From Streptomyces griseus (GTDB lineage: Bacteria > Actinomycetota > Actinomycetes > Nanopelagicales > Nanopelagicaceae), in the NCBI GenBank assembly GCA_945865365.1, contig CAMBDL010000011.1, positions 1 through 49,059 of the forward strand: a DNA stretch of 49,059 bases, given 5' to 3'. The notes under the pieces were generated by a model that was given only the letters and a program-made list of their open reading frames with translations, was not told the DNA's origin and did no database searches. The translations under genes were made by a program, and so were the position numbers. Shown here piece after piece: positions 17,204 to 26,291 of the stretch (positions are counted from its first letter, which is position 1; each line of letters starts with the position of its first letter).

Positions 17204-18348
17204 TACTCCTCAATCTCCTCAGGATTAACTTCAGTACCAGCCTCAACATCTTCATCGCCACGAAGTCCAAAGGTAAAGCTTGGCTCCCACGAAATGATTA
17301 CTTCCTCGCCCTTATTAAATGGTGGCACACCATCATCATTTTGCTCAAAGACCATGAGCTCTTGTCCCCATGGCATCGCAACAACGTATTGAGTACTCAC
17401 GCCGATGTAGGAGACATCTTCTATGTGTCCACCAGTTAAAGAGTTTCCACGAACCGTGGAGCCTATCCGTGAAATACGGAACTTCTCAGGGCGGATACCT
17501 GCGTATAAAGAAGTATCAACGGCGTGGCTACGTGATTTAGGCATAGATATTTTTTGGCCAAAGAGATCGATAACTAAGTTATCGCCATCATTGCCATCGA
17601 TCTTGCCCTTAATTAAGTTGGATTGACCTAAGAAGTTTGCAACGAATGCGGTCTCTGGATCGTCGTATAAATCGGCAGGTGAACCCATCTGTTCGATCTT
17701 GCCCTCATTCATCACGGCGATAGTGTCGGCCATAGTCATAGCCTCTTCTTGATCATGCGTAACGTGAACGAAAGTGAGACCAACTTCGCGCTGAATCCAC
17801 TTAAGTTCGATCTGCATCTGACGACGTAACTTCAAATCAAGTGCACCTAAAGGCTCATCTAGGAGCAGCAATGCGGGGCGATTAACGATTGCGCGAGCAA
17901 GTGCGATGCGCTGTTGTTGTCCACCTGATAACTGAGTTGGTTTGCGTTGCGCTAAATGTGGAAGTTCGACCAAGCTCAATACTTTATCTACTTGCTCCTT
18001 CACATCTTTTACTCCACGTCGGCGCAGACCAAATGCGATGTTTTCAAAGATCGTTAAGTGCGGGAACAGTGCATAGTTCTGAAAAACTGTATTGATCGGA
18101 CGCTGGTAAGGGCGCGTAGTCGTGATGTCAGTTTCACCTAAGTGAATACTGCCGACCGTAGGCTCCTCTAACCCAGCAACCATGCGAAGTGTTGTTGTTT
18201 TGCCACACCCTGAAGGTCCAAGCAGTGCGAAAAAAGATCCCTTCGGAATCGTCAACGTTAAGTCATCGACGGCTTTGAAGTCACCGTATGACTTAGTAAT
18301 TCGAGTTAACCGAAGATCTCCACGCGCAGTAATTGGATCAATAGACAC
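17203..18348 (-). CDS. potA: Spermidine/putrescine ABC transporter ATP-binding protein PotA
   Basis: The ATPase of the importer. Walker A is GPSGCGKTT (44-52), the signature LSGGQQQR (140-147) and Walker B ALLLLDEP (about 159-166), followed by the switch histidine in VHVTHDQEEA. The part beyond about residue 240 is a TOBE domain typical of the PotA/MalK class of importers. Length 381 is normal. The GTG start overlaps the potD stop as TAGTG. It ends in an acidic tail of unknown significance. Confidence 0.94.
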   Translation of the reverse strand: MSIDPITARGDLRLTRITKSYGDFKAVDDLTLTIPKGSFFALLGPSGCGKTTTLRMVAGLEEPTVGSIHLGETDITTTRPYQRPINTVFQNYALFPHLTIFENIAFGLRRRGVKDVKEQVDKVLSLVELPHLAQRKPTQLSGGQQQRIALARAIVNRPALLLLDEPLGALDLKLRRQMQIELKWIQREVGLTFVHVTHDQEEAMTMADTIAVMNEGKIEQMGSPADLYDDPETAFVANFLGQSNLIKGKIDGNDGDNLVIDLFGQKISMPKSRSHAVDTSLYAGIRPEKFRISRIGSTVRGNSLTGGHIEDVSYIGVSTQYVVAMPWGQELMVFEQNDDGVPPFNKGEEVIISWEPSFTFGLRGDEDVEAGTEVNPEEIEE

Positions 18349-19520
18349 TAGTTACCTTGCGCCTTTTGGAAGGCCTCTGCCCATGTTGTCTCTTCATCTG
18401 GTGTGAGTGAGCGAAATACCTGAAGGCGAGAAGATGTCTTCTCGGTTGGGAAGATGTATTCACTCGTTGCTAGCTCGGGTGCAATTTTCTCCATCTCCTC
18501 CTGTGCGCCCTTGACTGGACATACATAGTTAACATAAGCCGCAACTTCTGCCGCCACTGCTGGGTCGTAGTAATAGTTAATCAACTTCTCGCCATTGGCC
18601 TTTCCTTCTGGCGATGCCGTTGAAGGAATCATCAAGTTATCACCAGAGATAGTTCCGCCTGATTCTGGAATTGCAAAGTCAAACTTTCCTTCATTCTCAC
18701 TGGCAAGAATAAACATATCTCCAGACCAACCAATCACGGCCGTTGCATCTCCGGACGTTAAATCTTCAGCGTATTCATTGCCCTTCACGCCACGAATCCA
18801 TCCATCAGAAATCTTGCCGGCCATAAAGTCGACGGCGTTCATAAATTGATCCTCGGTAACCTTGGAAACATCAACGCCCTGTGCCATCAAAATGACTCCG
18901 ATAGTGTCACGCATTTCAGAGAGAACAACGATCTTTCCCTTGTTCTGCGGTGCAAAGAGCTCATCTAGCGTATGGATTCCCTTTGGATTCTTTTCAGTGT
19001 TCCAACCAAAGCCCGACATGATGCCCTGCCATGTAAGTGTTGATTCACGGTTTGAATCATAAGAAGGAGATTTCAATGAATCTAAAATATTTCCAGCGTT
19101 TGGAATATTTGCTAGATCAAATTTTTGGGTGTAACCCAAACGGATCCAACGTGCAGCCATCCAGTCAGTTGGCGTTACTACGTCATAACCAATATCTTCA
19201 CCAAGTTTAAGCTGAGCTTGAACTTTTCCAAAAAACTCATCGTTATCGTTATAGTCTTCAAAGTACTGGGCATCAATGCCAGTCTCGGTAGAGAATTTTT
19301 CTAAAGTTGGATATGTCTTAGTCTCTTCATCAAAATCTAAGTACAAGGGCCAATTTCCCCAGCGCACAATGCTTTCTGCACTATCGCCACCTGAACCACC
19401 ACATGCGGCAAGTAATCCCGCTGCACCTAATCCGCCCGCGCCGGCTAAAACTCCGCGACGCGAAATGCGAGCGCTAAGAATTGAACGTGCCTCTTGTGAG
19501 AGTGATTGCTCTGTTGCCAT
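18348..19520 (-). CDS. potD: Polyamine-binding lipoprotein PotD-like
   Basis: This is the extracellular solute-binding subunit. The N-terminus has a twin-arginine motif (ISRRGVLAGAG, Arg21-Arg22) leading into a lipobox LLAAC with Cys40, so it is probably Tat-exported and lipid-anchored. The rest is a PotD-type binding fold: VRWGNWPLYLD near the mature start, DVVTPTDWMAARW and AVIGWSGDMF. I chose the ATG at 19520 because AAGGAG lies eight bases before it; an ATG six bases upstream is only two bases from that site. It is the first transporter gene after the dehydrogenase. Confidence 0.9.
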   Translation of the reverse strand: MATEQSLSQEARSILSARISRRGVLAGAGGLGAAGLLAACGGSGGDSAESIVRWGNWPLYLDFDEETKTYPTLEKFSTETGIDAQYFEDYNDNDEFFGKVQAQLKLGEDIGYDVVTPTDWMAARWIRLGYTQKFDLANIPNAGNILDSLKSPSYDSNRESTLTWQGIMSGFGWNTEKNPKGIHTLDELFAPQNKGKIVVLSEMRDTIGVILMAQGVDVSKVTEDQFMNAVDFMAGKISDGWIRGVKGNEYAEDLTSGDATAVIGWSGDMFILASENEGKFDFAIPESGGTISGDNLMIPSTASPEGKANGEKLINYYYDPAVAAEVAAYVNYVCPVKGAQEEMEKIAPELATSEYIFPTEKTSSRLQVFRSLTPDEETTWAEAFQKAQGN

Positions 19521-19560
19521 ATTCATTGCTCCTTAGGTGTGTGTGGTTCTGGCGCACATA

Positions 19561-20985
19561 CTATGCCCCGAGATTAGTCATAACATGCTTTATTCGTGTG
19601 TAATCTTCAAAGCCGTAGGCCGATAAATCCTTGCCATAACCCGAACGCTTAAAGCCCCCGTGCGGCATCTCGGCAACAACGGGAATATGGGTATTGATCC
19701 AGACACAGCCAAAGTCAAAGGCCTTGGCCATACGCATTGCACGGCCATGATCCTTGGTCCAGACGCTAGAGGCCAAGCCATAATCGACTCCATTGGCCTT
19801 AGATACTGCATCGGTCTCATCACTAAATCTCTGAACCGTAATAACTGGTCCGAAGATCTCATGTTGAATCATCTCGTCATCTTGGTTTAGCCCTGCCACA
19901 ACCGTTGCCGGGAAGAAGAAGCCAGGTCGATCTAAGGCGCTTCCACCTGTCATGACCGTGGCATGGGAAGGAGTGCGATCAAGAAATCCCGATACTCGCG
20001 CAAGTTGATTAGCGTTGTTCACTGGACCTAAAAAGACATCCTCATCAGGGGCGCCGATAGCGATGGCCTTGGCCTGTTCGGTTAAAAGTGCAACAAATCG
20101 CTCGTAGGCCGAGGCTTCAACGATCACACGCGTAGCGGCCGTGCAGTCTTGGCCGGCGTTGAAATAACCGGCGATTGCGATGGCTTCGGCGGCGGCTTCT
20201 AAATCGGCATCGGCAAATACAACAACAGGCGCCTTTCCACCTAACTCTAAGTGCACTCGTTTAAGTTGTGTAGCTGCAGATTGCGCAACTTGGATTCCTG
20301 CTCCCACTGAACCAGTGATAGAAACCATATCAGGGCGTTTATGTTCAACTACTGCACGACCAGTTTCGCGCTCGCCGCATACCACATTGAAAACGCCAGC
20401 TGGTAAAAACTCTGACATTACTGTCGCCATCCATACAGTAGATGCTGGCGTTGTATCACTTGGCTTTAACACCACAGTGTTACCTGCAGCAATTGCTGGC
20501 GCCCATTTCCACACTGCCATCATCATCGGATAGTTCCATGGAGTTACTTGTCCAATGACTCCAACTGGTTCGCGCCTAATCATCGATGTCATGCCAGGCA
20601 TGTATTCACCGGCAGACTTTCCCTCTAAGTTTCGTGCGGCACCTGCAAAGAAGCGAATCTGATCAACCATCGGTGGAACTTCTTCAGATGTCGTTAATGA
20701 GATTGGTTTACCTGTATTGCGGCACTCAATCTCAATGATCTCAGATTGGCGCTCTTCAATCGCATCGGCAATTTTGAGAAGTGCACGTTGGCGCTGTGAT
20801 GGTGTTGAATCTCGCCATCCTGGGAATGCATTACTTGCTGCGCTAAATGCTGCATCCACATCGGCGGTATTTGAATTCGGTGCAGTCGCAAATGCAGCGC
20901 CCGTCGACGGATTTATAAGCGTGGTAGTTTCTCCGGACTTACTGTCTACAGAGTGGCCATTAATAAAGTTCGTTAACTTTTCCAT
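19561..20985 (-). CDS. NAD-dependent aldehyde dehydrogenase, 4-aminobutyraldehyde type
   Basis: The 474-residue enzyme is a full aldehyde dehydrogenase. Catalytic residues are visible: Asn151 (TPWNYP), Glu247 (HLELGGKAP) and the nucleophile Cys281 in FNAGQDCTAATRV. The GQDC context, instead of GQxC variants, is typical of gamma-aminobutyraldehyde dehydrogenase (PatD) and betaine-aldehyde relatives. With the pot genes and amine oxidase-like gene downstream, oxidation of 4-aminobutanal to GABA is the likely reaction. It heads the cluster. The ATG has no Shine-Dalgarno and a TAGGCT box seven bases upstream. Confidence 0.85.
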   Translation of the reverse strand: MEKLTNFINGHSVDSKSGETTTLINPSTGAAFATAPNSNTADVDAAFSAASNAFPGWRDSTPSQRQRALLKIADAIEERQSEIIEIECRNTGKPISLTTSEEVPPMVDQIRFFAGAARNLEGKSAGEYMPGMTSMIRREPVGVIGQVTPWNYPMMMAVWKWAPAIAAGNTVVLKPSDTTPASTVWMATVMSEFLPAGVFNVVCGERETGRAVVEHKRPDMVSITGSVGAGIQVAQSAATQLKRVHLELGGKAPVVVFADADLEAAAEAIAIAGYFNAGQDCTAATRVIVEASAYERFVALLTEQAKAIAIGAPDEDVFLGPVNNANQLARVSGFLDRTPSHATVMTGGSALDRPGFFFPATVVAGLNQDDEMIQHEIFGPVITVQRFSDETDAVSKANGVDYGLASSVWTKDHGRAMRMAKAFDFGCVWINTHIPVVAEMPHGGFKRSGYGKDLSAYGFEDYTRIKHVMTNLGA

Positions 20986-20992
20986 GGAAGTG

Positions 20993-20998
20993 AGCCTA
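20993..20998 (-). promoter_or_regulatory. TAGGCT box before the polyamine operon (possible leaderless promoter)
   Basis: TAGGCT ends seven bases before the dehydrogenase ATG, which lacks a ribosome-binding site. The same hexamer, at six bases, precedes proS. The box lies in the 33-base gap after rlmN and would drive the whole polyamine cluster. No good -35 match is seen. Confidence 0.4.
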
Positions 20999-21018
20999 CC
21001 AACTGAGCGAAAAGCTAA

Positions 21019-22140
21019 CTAGTCAGTTCTGGTTTTTTCTGACGCGGCCAACTGACCACAAGCGCCATCGATTTCTCGTCCACGGGTATCGCGAACCGTT
21101 ACCGGCACTCCATAGCCCTCCAGGATTCGAACGAATTCGGCTTCATCTTCGCGCCTCGAGGCGGTCCATTTTGAGCCAGGAGTGGGGTTGAGCGGGATTA
21201 AATTGACATGGGCGTTGCGGTTTTTTAGTAATCGACCCAGGAGATCTGAGCGCCAGGATTGATCATTGATATCGCGAATCATTGCGTACTCAATCGAATA
21301 TCGGCGACCAGTGCGCTTTTCATAAGCATCGGCGGCGGCTAAAACCTCTTTTATTTTCCAGCGAGAATTAATAGGTACCAACGTATCCCGCAACTCATCG
21401 TCAGGGGTATGCAAGGAAACCGCCAAAGTAACAGCTAGGCCCTCCTCTGTGAGCTTTTCAATTCCATTGACTAATCCAACGGTTGAAACCGTCACAGAGC
21501 GCGCACTGATTCCAAGTCCATCTGGTGCTGGATCGATAATGTTATGGAGGGTTCGTACAACGGCGTTGTAGTTAGCCAATGGCTCCCCCATTCCCATAAA
21601 TACAATATTAGATAATCGTGCAGGCCCACCCGGTAGTTCGCCATTGGCGCACGCTCGCGCAGCAGCGACAATCTGTTCGGTGATTTCGCCTGCACTTAAA
21701 TTACGTGTTAAGCCGGCTTGGCCAGTTGCACAAAATGGACAACCCATTCCGCAGCCAGCTTGCGAAGAAATACACACTGTTACTCGATCGGTGTAGCGCA
21801 TCAAAACACTCTCGACCAACGTTCCATCATGTAACTTCCATAAATCTTTACGGGTCATTCCGTTATCACATGTAACTGAGCGAACAAGTTCAATAAGCTT
21901 TGGAGTTAGTTGATCGGCAATACTGTGACGCATCTCAGCAGGTATGTCGCTCCATGTCTGCGGATCATCGGCTAAATGTGAAAAGTAATGTGTAGCAACT
22001 TGAGTGGCTCTAAAGGCTGGTAGGCCTAGAGCTTTGGCCACTTCCCTGCGCTCCTCAGGTGAGTAATCAGCTAAATGCTTAGGAACTTTTTTGCGCTGTA
22101 CCGGCTCATCAAAAACTAAATTCACTTCAGGGATACTCAT
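21019..22140 (-). CDS. rlmN: 23S rRNA (A2503-C2)/tRNA (A37-C2) methyltransferase RlmN
   Basis: RlmN is a radical SAM enzyme methylating A2503 of 23S rRNA and A37 of some tRNAs. The cluster cysteines are 130, 134 and 137 (CGMGCPFC). The C-terminal DGACGQL holds the second catalytic cysteine. [12 protein letters not shown] and the [12 protein letters not shown] segments are as in the family. I chose the ATG at 22140, whose ATGA overlaps the cdsA stop codon; a GTG two codons upstream is the alternative. Length is 373. Confidence 0.97.
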   Translation of the reverse strand: MSIPEVNLVFDEPVQRKKVPKHLADYSPEERREVAKALGLPAFRATQVATHYFSHLADDPQTWSDIPAEMRHSIADQLTPKLIELVRSVTCDNGMTRKDLWKLHDGTLVESVLMRYTDRVTVCISSQAGCGMGCPFCATGQAGLTRNLSAGEITEQIVAAARACANGELPGGPARLSNIVFMGMGEPLANYNAVVRTLHNIIDPAPDGLGISARSVTVSTVGLVNGIEKLTEEGLAVTLAVSLHTPDDELRDTLVPINSRWKIKEVLAAADAYEKRTGRRYSIEYAMIRDINDQSWRSDLLGRLLKNRNAHVNLIPLNPTPGSKWTASRREDEAEFVRILEGYGVPVTVRDTRGREIDGACGQLAASEKTRTD

Positions 22141-22982
22141 AACCACGCTTTCACAAGTTCAAGGGCTAACCATAACGCTGGTGCCGAGATTAAAACTGAG
22201 TCAAGTCGATCGAGCATCCCACCATGGCCAGGCAGTAACGAGCCCATATCCTTAAGCGCTAAATCACGTTTCATTGCACTCTCAATTAAATCGCCACATG
22301 TTGCAGTAAAGACAATCATTAAACCAACGATTGCGCCGATCCACCAATGCATGGTCATGATGTATGTGAAGGCGAGAACTCCACCGGTCACGGTAAACAC
22401 CAGTGAACCGATCAAGCCTTCCCAACTCTTTTTAGGGCTAATAATGGGTACTAGTGGGTGCTTTCCAAATAAAACTCCAACGATGTAACCAAAAGTGTCG
22501 TTGCAACCGACCAATACAACAAAGGTCATGACGCGCTCTAAACCAGTACTAGGCCGAGCGAGAAGTATAAGAAAACCACCTAAAAAAGGTAGGTAGAGCA
22601 CTGAGAAAACTGTGGCTGTTGCACTTGCTACAAATCCTTCTGGACCTTTAGTAAGTAATTGAATTAATAAGATTGGAAGGGCAATCGCGGTTGCAACAGC
22701 AAGGCCTGCGACTCCTCCATTCCATGTTGCATAAGAAAGAGCGAGGGAAGCCACAATAAGCGAACTGATTGAAAGGTAGATTCCGCGTGCCTTAAAGGCT
22801 CGAACAATTTCACGAATGCCAAGTACAACCGCCGTTGCCACAACAACGGCAAATACTTCACTGTGATAAGCAAGTGCAAACCAAATCAGAGCGATTAACA
22901 GCAAGGAGACGGCGATTGAAGGCAAGAGTTTTCGCCCAGCACGCTTATTAATAGCCTCGTTGATGGAGTGGATATCAGACAT
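22137..22982 (-). CDS. cdsA: Phosphatidate cytidylyltransferase
   Basis: CdsA makes CDP-diacylglycerol from phosphatidic acid and CTP, the precursor of phosphatidylinositol, phosphatidylglycerol and cardiolipin. The 281-residue protein has about eight membrane segments. The CDS signature near the C-terminus reads [21 protein letters not shown] and then DRLDS, with the metal-binding aspartates. [13 protein letters not shown] precedes it. It follows frr with 14 bases between, the standard actinobacterial order. Confidence 0.96.
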   Translation of the reverse strand: MSDIHSINEAINKRAGRKLLPSIAVSLLLIALIWFALAYHSEVFAVVVATAVVLGIREIVRAFKARGIYLSISSLIVASLALSYATWNGGVAGLAVATAIALPILLIQLLTKGPEGFVASATATVFSVLYLPFLGGFLILLARPSTGLERVMTFVVLVGCNDTFGYIVGVLFGKHPLVPIISPKKSWEGLIGSLVFTVTGGVLAFTYIMTMHWWIGAIVGLMIVFTATCGDLIESAMKRDLALKDMGSLLPGHGGMLDRLDSVLISAPALWLALELVKAWL

Positions 22983-22996
22983 TGGCGTAAAACCCC

Positions 22997-23560
22997 TTAG
23001 ATTTCTAGGAGTTCAGTCTCCTTATGCTTAAACATCTCATCGACTTGAGCAACGTGACCAGAGGTAATCTTTTCTAGCTCTTTTTCTCCACGTGCAACAT
23101 CATCTTTGCCGACTTCGCCATCTTTTTCCATCTTCTCGATAGCCTCTTTAGCTGCGCGACGAATATTGCGCATTGAAATCTTTGAGTCCTCTGCCTTGCT
23201 CTTAACGACTTTGATGTACTCCTTGCGTCGCTCTTCGGTGAGCTGAGGAAAATTAATTCGAATGAGCGAGCCATCACTCGATGGATTAACGCCTAAATCT
23301 GAATCACGAATAGCTTTCTCTATATTTGCCATTGCGCCTTTATCAAACGGGGCGATGGTTGCCATGCGCGCCTCAGGAACTTGGATCGAGGCTAACTGTG
23401 AAAGCGCTGTGTATGTACCGTAGTAGTCCACCATGATTTTGTTAAAGAGCGATGGATGGGCTCGGCCGGTGCGAATTGAAGCAAAATCATCCTTTGCAAC
23501 TTCTACAGCCTTGCTCATCTTGATATCAGCGTCCTTGAGGACGCTGGCTACGTCTGACAT
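22997..23560 (-). CDS. frr: Ribosome recycling factor
   Basis: RRF, with EF-G, splits the post-termination ribosome. The 187-residue protein has the conserved FASIRTGRAHPSLFNKIMVDYYG and DPFDK-like APFDKGAM segments, the LTEERRKEYIK helix and the KDVARGEKELEKIT end. The ATG has GGGAG five bases upstream. It follows pyrH by 32 bases. Confidence 0.98.
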   Translation of the reverse strand: MSDVASVLKDADIKMSKAVEVAKDDFASIRTGRAHPSLFNKIMVDYYGTYTALSQLASIQVPEARMATIAPFDKGAMANIEKAIRDSDLGVNPSSDGSLIRINFPQLTEERRKEYIKVVKSKAEDSKISMRNIRRAAKEAIEKMEKDGEVGKDDVARGEKELEKITSGHVAQVDEMFKHKETELLEI

Positions 23561-23592
23561 CGTTACTCCCTTTTTCCGGCGGCCTTAATCGC

Positions 23593-24315
23593 TTAAGCGA
23601 CTAAGGTTCCAATCATTTCACCACGCACTGCGCGACCAATATTTCCATTTTTCATTAAATCAAAGACAACGATTGGTAGTGCGTTTTCACGGCAGAGCGC
23701 AAAAGCTGCAGCATCTGCTACTGCTAATGACTTTGACAAGACTTCGTTGTAACTAATTGTGTCGTACTTAGTTGCCGTTGGATCCTTCTTAGGATCGGCG
23801 CTATAAACACCATCGACTCCACTCTTAGCCAACAGCAAAGCCTCCGCACCAATCTCTAGTGCGCGCTGTGCCGAAACCGTATCAGTAGTGAAGTACGGCA
23901 TTCCAGCACCTGCTCCAAAGATTACGACTCGGCCCTTTTCTAAATGGCGAATCGCACGCAGTGGTACATACGGTTCGGCAACTTGCCCCATAGTGATTGC
24001 AGTCTGTACGCGAGTTTGTACGCCCTCTTTTTCAAGAAAATCTTGTAACGCTAAACAGTTCATCACGGTGCCGAGCATGCCCATATAGTCCGCACGCGCA
24101 CGATCCATTCCGCGCTGTTGTAGTTCAGCTCCACGGAAGTAGTTACCGCCACCGACAACAATGGCAACTTGTACGCCAGTTCGGGCTACATCTGCAATCT
24201 GCTTAGCAATATCTTGTACAACATCGGGATCAACACCGATGCCTTTTTCTCCACCAAAAACCTCACCAGAAAGTTTAAGGAGCACCCGCCGATACGTTCC
24301 TCGTGTACCGGGCAT
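23593..24315 (-). CDS. pyrH: Uridylate kinase
   Basis: PyrH phosphorylates UMP to UDP. The 240-residue protein is of the amino acid kinase fold: [19 protein letters not shown] at the N-terminus, [11 protein letters not shown] in the phosphate loop and [13 protein letters not shown], the typical bacterial UMP kinase segment. AAGGAG is well placed before the ATG. A TATAGT hexamer in the 60-base gap to tsf may be its own promoter. Confidence 0.97.
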   Translation of the reverse strand: MPGTRGTYRRVLLKLSGEVFGGEKGIGVDPDVVQDIAKQIADVARTGVQVAIVVGGGNYFRGAELQQRGMDRARADYMGMLGTVMNCLALQDFLEKEGVQTRVQTAITMGQVAEPYVPLRAIRHLEKGRVVIFGAGAGMPYFTTDTVSAQRALEIGAEALLLAKSGVDGVYSADPKKDPTATKYDTISYNEVLSKSLAVADAAAFALCRENALPIVVFDLMKNGNIGRAVRGEMIGTLVA

Positions 24316-24338
24316 AAGTGCTCCTTATAACTAGTAGG

Positions 24339-24344
24339 ACTATA
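24339..24344 (-). promoter_or_regulatory. Candidate -10 box for pyrH-frr-cdsA-rlmN
   Basis: TATAGT matches the -10 consensus at five of six bases and lies in the tsf-pyrH gap, 23 bases before the pyrH ATG and just upstream of its AAGGAG site. The -35 region has no good match, so the call is tentative. Confidence 0.3.
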
Positions 24345-24375
24345 AGTAAATCTTAAGCGTTAACCCTTTTAAAGC

Positions 24376-25206
24376 CTATTGACCCACGCGGAAGCGATGG
24401 AAGGCCTTAACGGCCGTTCCTGCCTCATCGAGAATCTGCTTCACGGTCTTCTTAGCATCTTTAGCAAAGGACTGCTCAATAAGTGAGACTTCCTTAACAA
24501 AGCCAGTCACGCGACCTTCGACGATCTTTGAAAGGGAGGGTTCTGACTTACCCTCTTCAATCGCTGTCTCATGTGCGATGCGACGCTCATTCTCAATCAG
24601 ATCTGCAGGCACATCTTCGCGATTAACGAACTGTGGTGCAAAGGCAGCGATGTGCTGTGCAATATCTTTTCCAACGTCACCAGCATCTTTTGCTAACTGA
24701 ACAAGTACGCCAACCTGCGGTGGCAGATCAGGACTTGTGCGGTGTAGATAGATTCCAACCGGTGAGTCTTTAAGAACGGCGATACGGCGAACTTCAATCT
24801 TTTCACCGAGCATCGCATTGGCTTCATCGATTACTGATTGAACAGTGCTTCCACTGGCCATAGTCGAAGCAAGGAATGCCTCAACTGAATCTGATTGAGC
24901 ATTTTGTAGATGGACAAGAAGCTCATCGGCAAGTGCAACAAATCGATCACCCTTAGCTACGAAATCTGTCTCACAGTTCAGTTCTAGCATCACGCCAAGG
25001 TTGCCCTCGACCTTTGCAACAACTGCGCCGTTAGATGTCAGGCGACCTTCGCGCTTGGTAACTCCTTTGAGTCCCTTAACACGAATTAAATCAATCGCTT
25101 TATCGTAATCGCCCTCTGCTTCATCGAGTGCCTTCTTGCAATCAAGCATTCCCGCAGCGGTTGCTTCGCGAAGTCTCTTTACATCGGCAGCTGTATATGC
25201 AGCCAT
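24376..25206 (-). CDS. tsf: Elongation factor Ts
   Basis: EF-Ts exchanges GDP for GTP on EF-Tu. The 276-residue protein has the N-terminal UBA-like domain (LREATAAGMLDCKKALDEAEGDYDKA shape), the ELNCETDFVAK motif, and two core subdomains that include HIAAFAPQFV. The ATG has GGAG upstream, five bases from the rpsB stop. rpsB-tsf is a near-universal bacterial operon. Confidence 0.98.
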   Translation of the reverse strand: MAAYTAADVKRLREATAAGMLDCKKALDEAEGDYDKAIDLIRVKGLKGVTKREGRLTSNGAVVAKVEGNLGVMLELNCETDFVAKGDRFVALADELLVHLQNAQSDSVEAFLASTMASGSTVQSVIDEANAMLGEKIEVRRIAVLKDSPVGIYLHRTSPDLPPQVGVLVQLAKDAGDVGKDIAQHIAAFAPQFVNREDVPADLIENERRIAHETAIEEGKSEPSLSKIVEGRVTGFVKEVSLIEQSFAKDAKKTVKQILDEAGTAVKAFHRFRVGQ

Positions 25207-25211
25207 AGTGA

Positions 25212-26057
25212 TTACTCTCCTTCTACTGGCTCGGATGCAGGCACTTCTTCTGCAATCGCTACTTGAGCTGGAGCTTCGGTCGACGCTGCGATCTCTTTTT
25301 CCCAGTCAGCCATTGGCTCGCCAGCAGCAACTTCTGCTGGAGCATCAGACTTAACCTCTTCCTTCACTGTTGCAGAGCGTGCAGCTAGGCCAGCCACGAT
25401 TGCATCAGTGATGACACGAGTAAGTAGACCGATTGAACGGATTGCATCATCGTTACCTGGAATCTTGTAATCAACTTCATCTGGATCGCAGTTTGTATCT
25501 AAAATTGCAATAACTGGAATACCGAGCTTCTTAGCTTCTTGAACTGCTAAGTGCTCTTTCTTTGTATCAACAACCCAGATTGCAGAAGGCAACTTGGTCA
25601 TGTGACGAATTCCATCGAGGTTCTTGAAAAGCTTTTCGCGTTCACGGCGAAGCATCAAGAGCTCCTTCTTTGTAAGAAGAAGATCGTTAGTGTTCTCAAG
25701 TGCTTCTAGCTCCTTGAGGCGCTGAATACGCTTATAGACAGTTGGGAAGTTAGTGAGCATTCCACCTAACCAGCGCTCAGTCACTGTTGGCATACCAACG
25801 CGTGCTGCCTGCTGAATAATTGGCTCGTGTGCCTGCTTCTTTGTTCCAACAAAAAGAATGTGACCGCCCTTAGCGACCGTATCCTTTACAAACTCATATG
25901 CATTATCGATAAGTCCTAGTGATTGCTGGATATCGATGATGTAAATACCGTTGCGCTCAGTGAAAATAAAGCGCTTCATCTTTGGATTCCATCGACGAGT
26001 CTGGTGTCCGAAGTGGACTCCACTGTCGAGAAGTTCTCGCATTGTTACAACTGCCAT
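25212..26057 (-). CDS. rpsB: 30S ribosomal protein S2
   Basis: The 281-residue product is S2, with [20 protein letters not shown] at the N-terminus, [20 protein letters not shown] and the C-terminal [26 protein letters not shown] segment. A low-complexity Ala/Glu/Val tail beyond about residue 235 is common in Actinobacteria. I chose the ATG at 26057, which has AAGGAG nine bases upstream; the frame stays open 11 codons further up but that part is leader. A strong hairpin lies directly upstream of the ribosome-binding site. Confidence 0.98.
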   Translation of the reverse strand: MAVVTMRELLDSGVHFGHQTRRWNPKMKRFIFTERNGIYIIDIQQSLGLIDNAYEFVKDTVAKGGHILFVGTKKQAHEPIIQQAARVGMPTVTERWLGGMLTNFPTVYKRIQRLKELEALENTNDLLLTKKELLMLRREREKLFKNLDGIRHMTKLPSAIWVVDTKKEHLAVQEAKKLGIPVIAILDTNCDPDEVDYKIPGNDDAIRSIGLLTRVITDAIVAGLAARSATVKEEVKSDAPAEVAAGEPMADWEKEIAASTEAPAQVAIAEEVPASEPVEGE

Positions 26058-26291
26058 GACGGCATACTCCTTCTTAGGTTTTGTGTGCACGCAGCACTCT
26101 CAAAACCCGCTCGGTTGTGGCTTAACTATTTGTTAGGCCCGTCGCACTGAGATTCATCGACCGAATAAACGGACCGAGATGATTCACCTGGTTTTTAAGG
26201 CCAAGGCAGTGCTGAGATGTCACCGACAAATCCCCAAAGATTGGAAGCTTGCGGTGCAGGCGAAATTGTACCTGCCGCACGGAGCTATCTA
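26058..26291 (-). promoter_or_regulatory. rpsB promoter and structured leader
   Basis: This 234-base gap separates the glycosyltransferase gene from rpsB. A -10-like TACAAT lies at 26270-26265, with no good -35. It sits in the centre of an inverted repeat (outer arms TGCGG/CCGCA, inner CAGG/CCTG; 26250-26279). About 150 bases of leader follow. Just before the ribosome-binding site, GGTTTTG and CAAAACC (26107-26101 and 26083-26077) enclose a GTGC/GCAC stem with a five-base loop. In gammaproteobacteria S2 represses its own operon through the 5' leader; a similar role here is inferred from position only. Confidence 0.5.
26077..26107 (-). promoter_or_regulatory. Hairpin adjoining the rpsB ribosome-binding site
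   Basis: A perfect 7-bp stem (GGTTTTG/CAAAACC), a small internal loop (AGA against A) and a 4-bp stem (GTGC/GCAC) with loop TGCGT. It ends four bases before the AAGGAG of rpsB. No T tract follows, so it is not a terminator. Confidence 0.6.

Noticed and set aside
12941-20985. Recent horizontal transfer of the polyamine module
   Set aside because: No mobile element, integrase, tRNA site or flanking repeat is visible, and base composition looks like the neighbours by eye; lineage-specific gene order is as likely.
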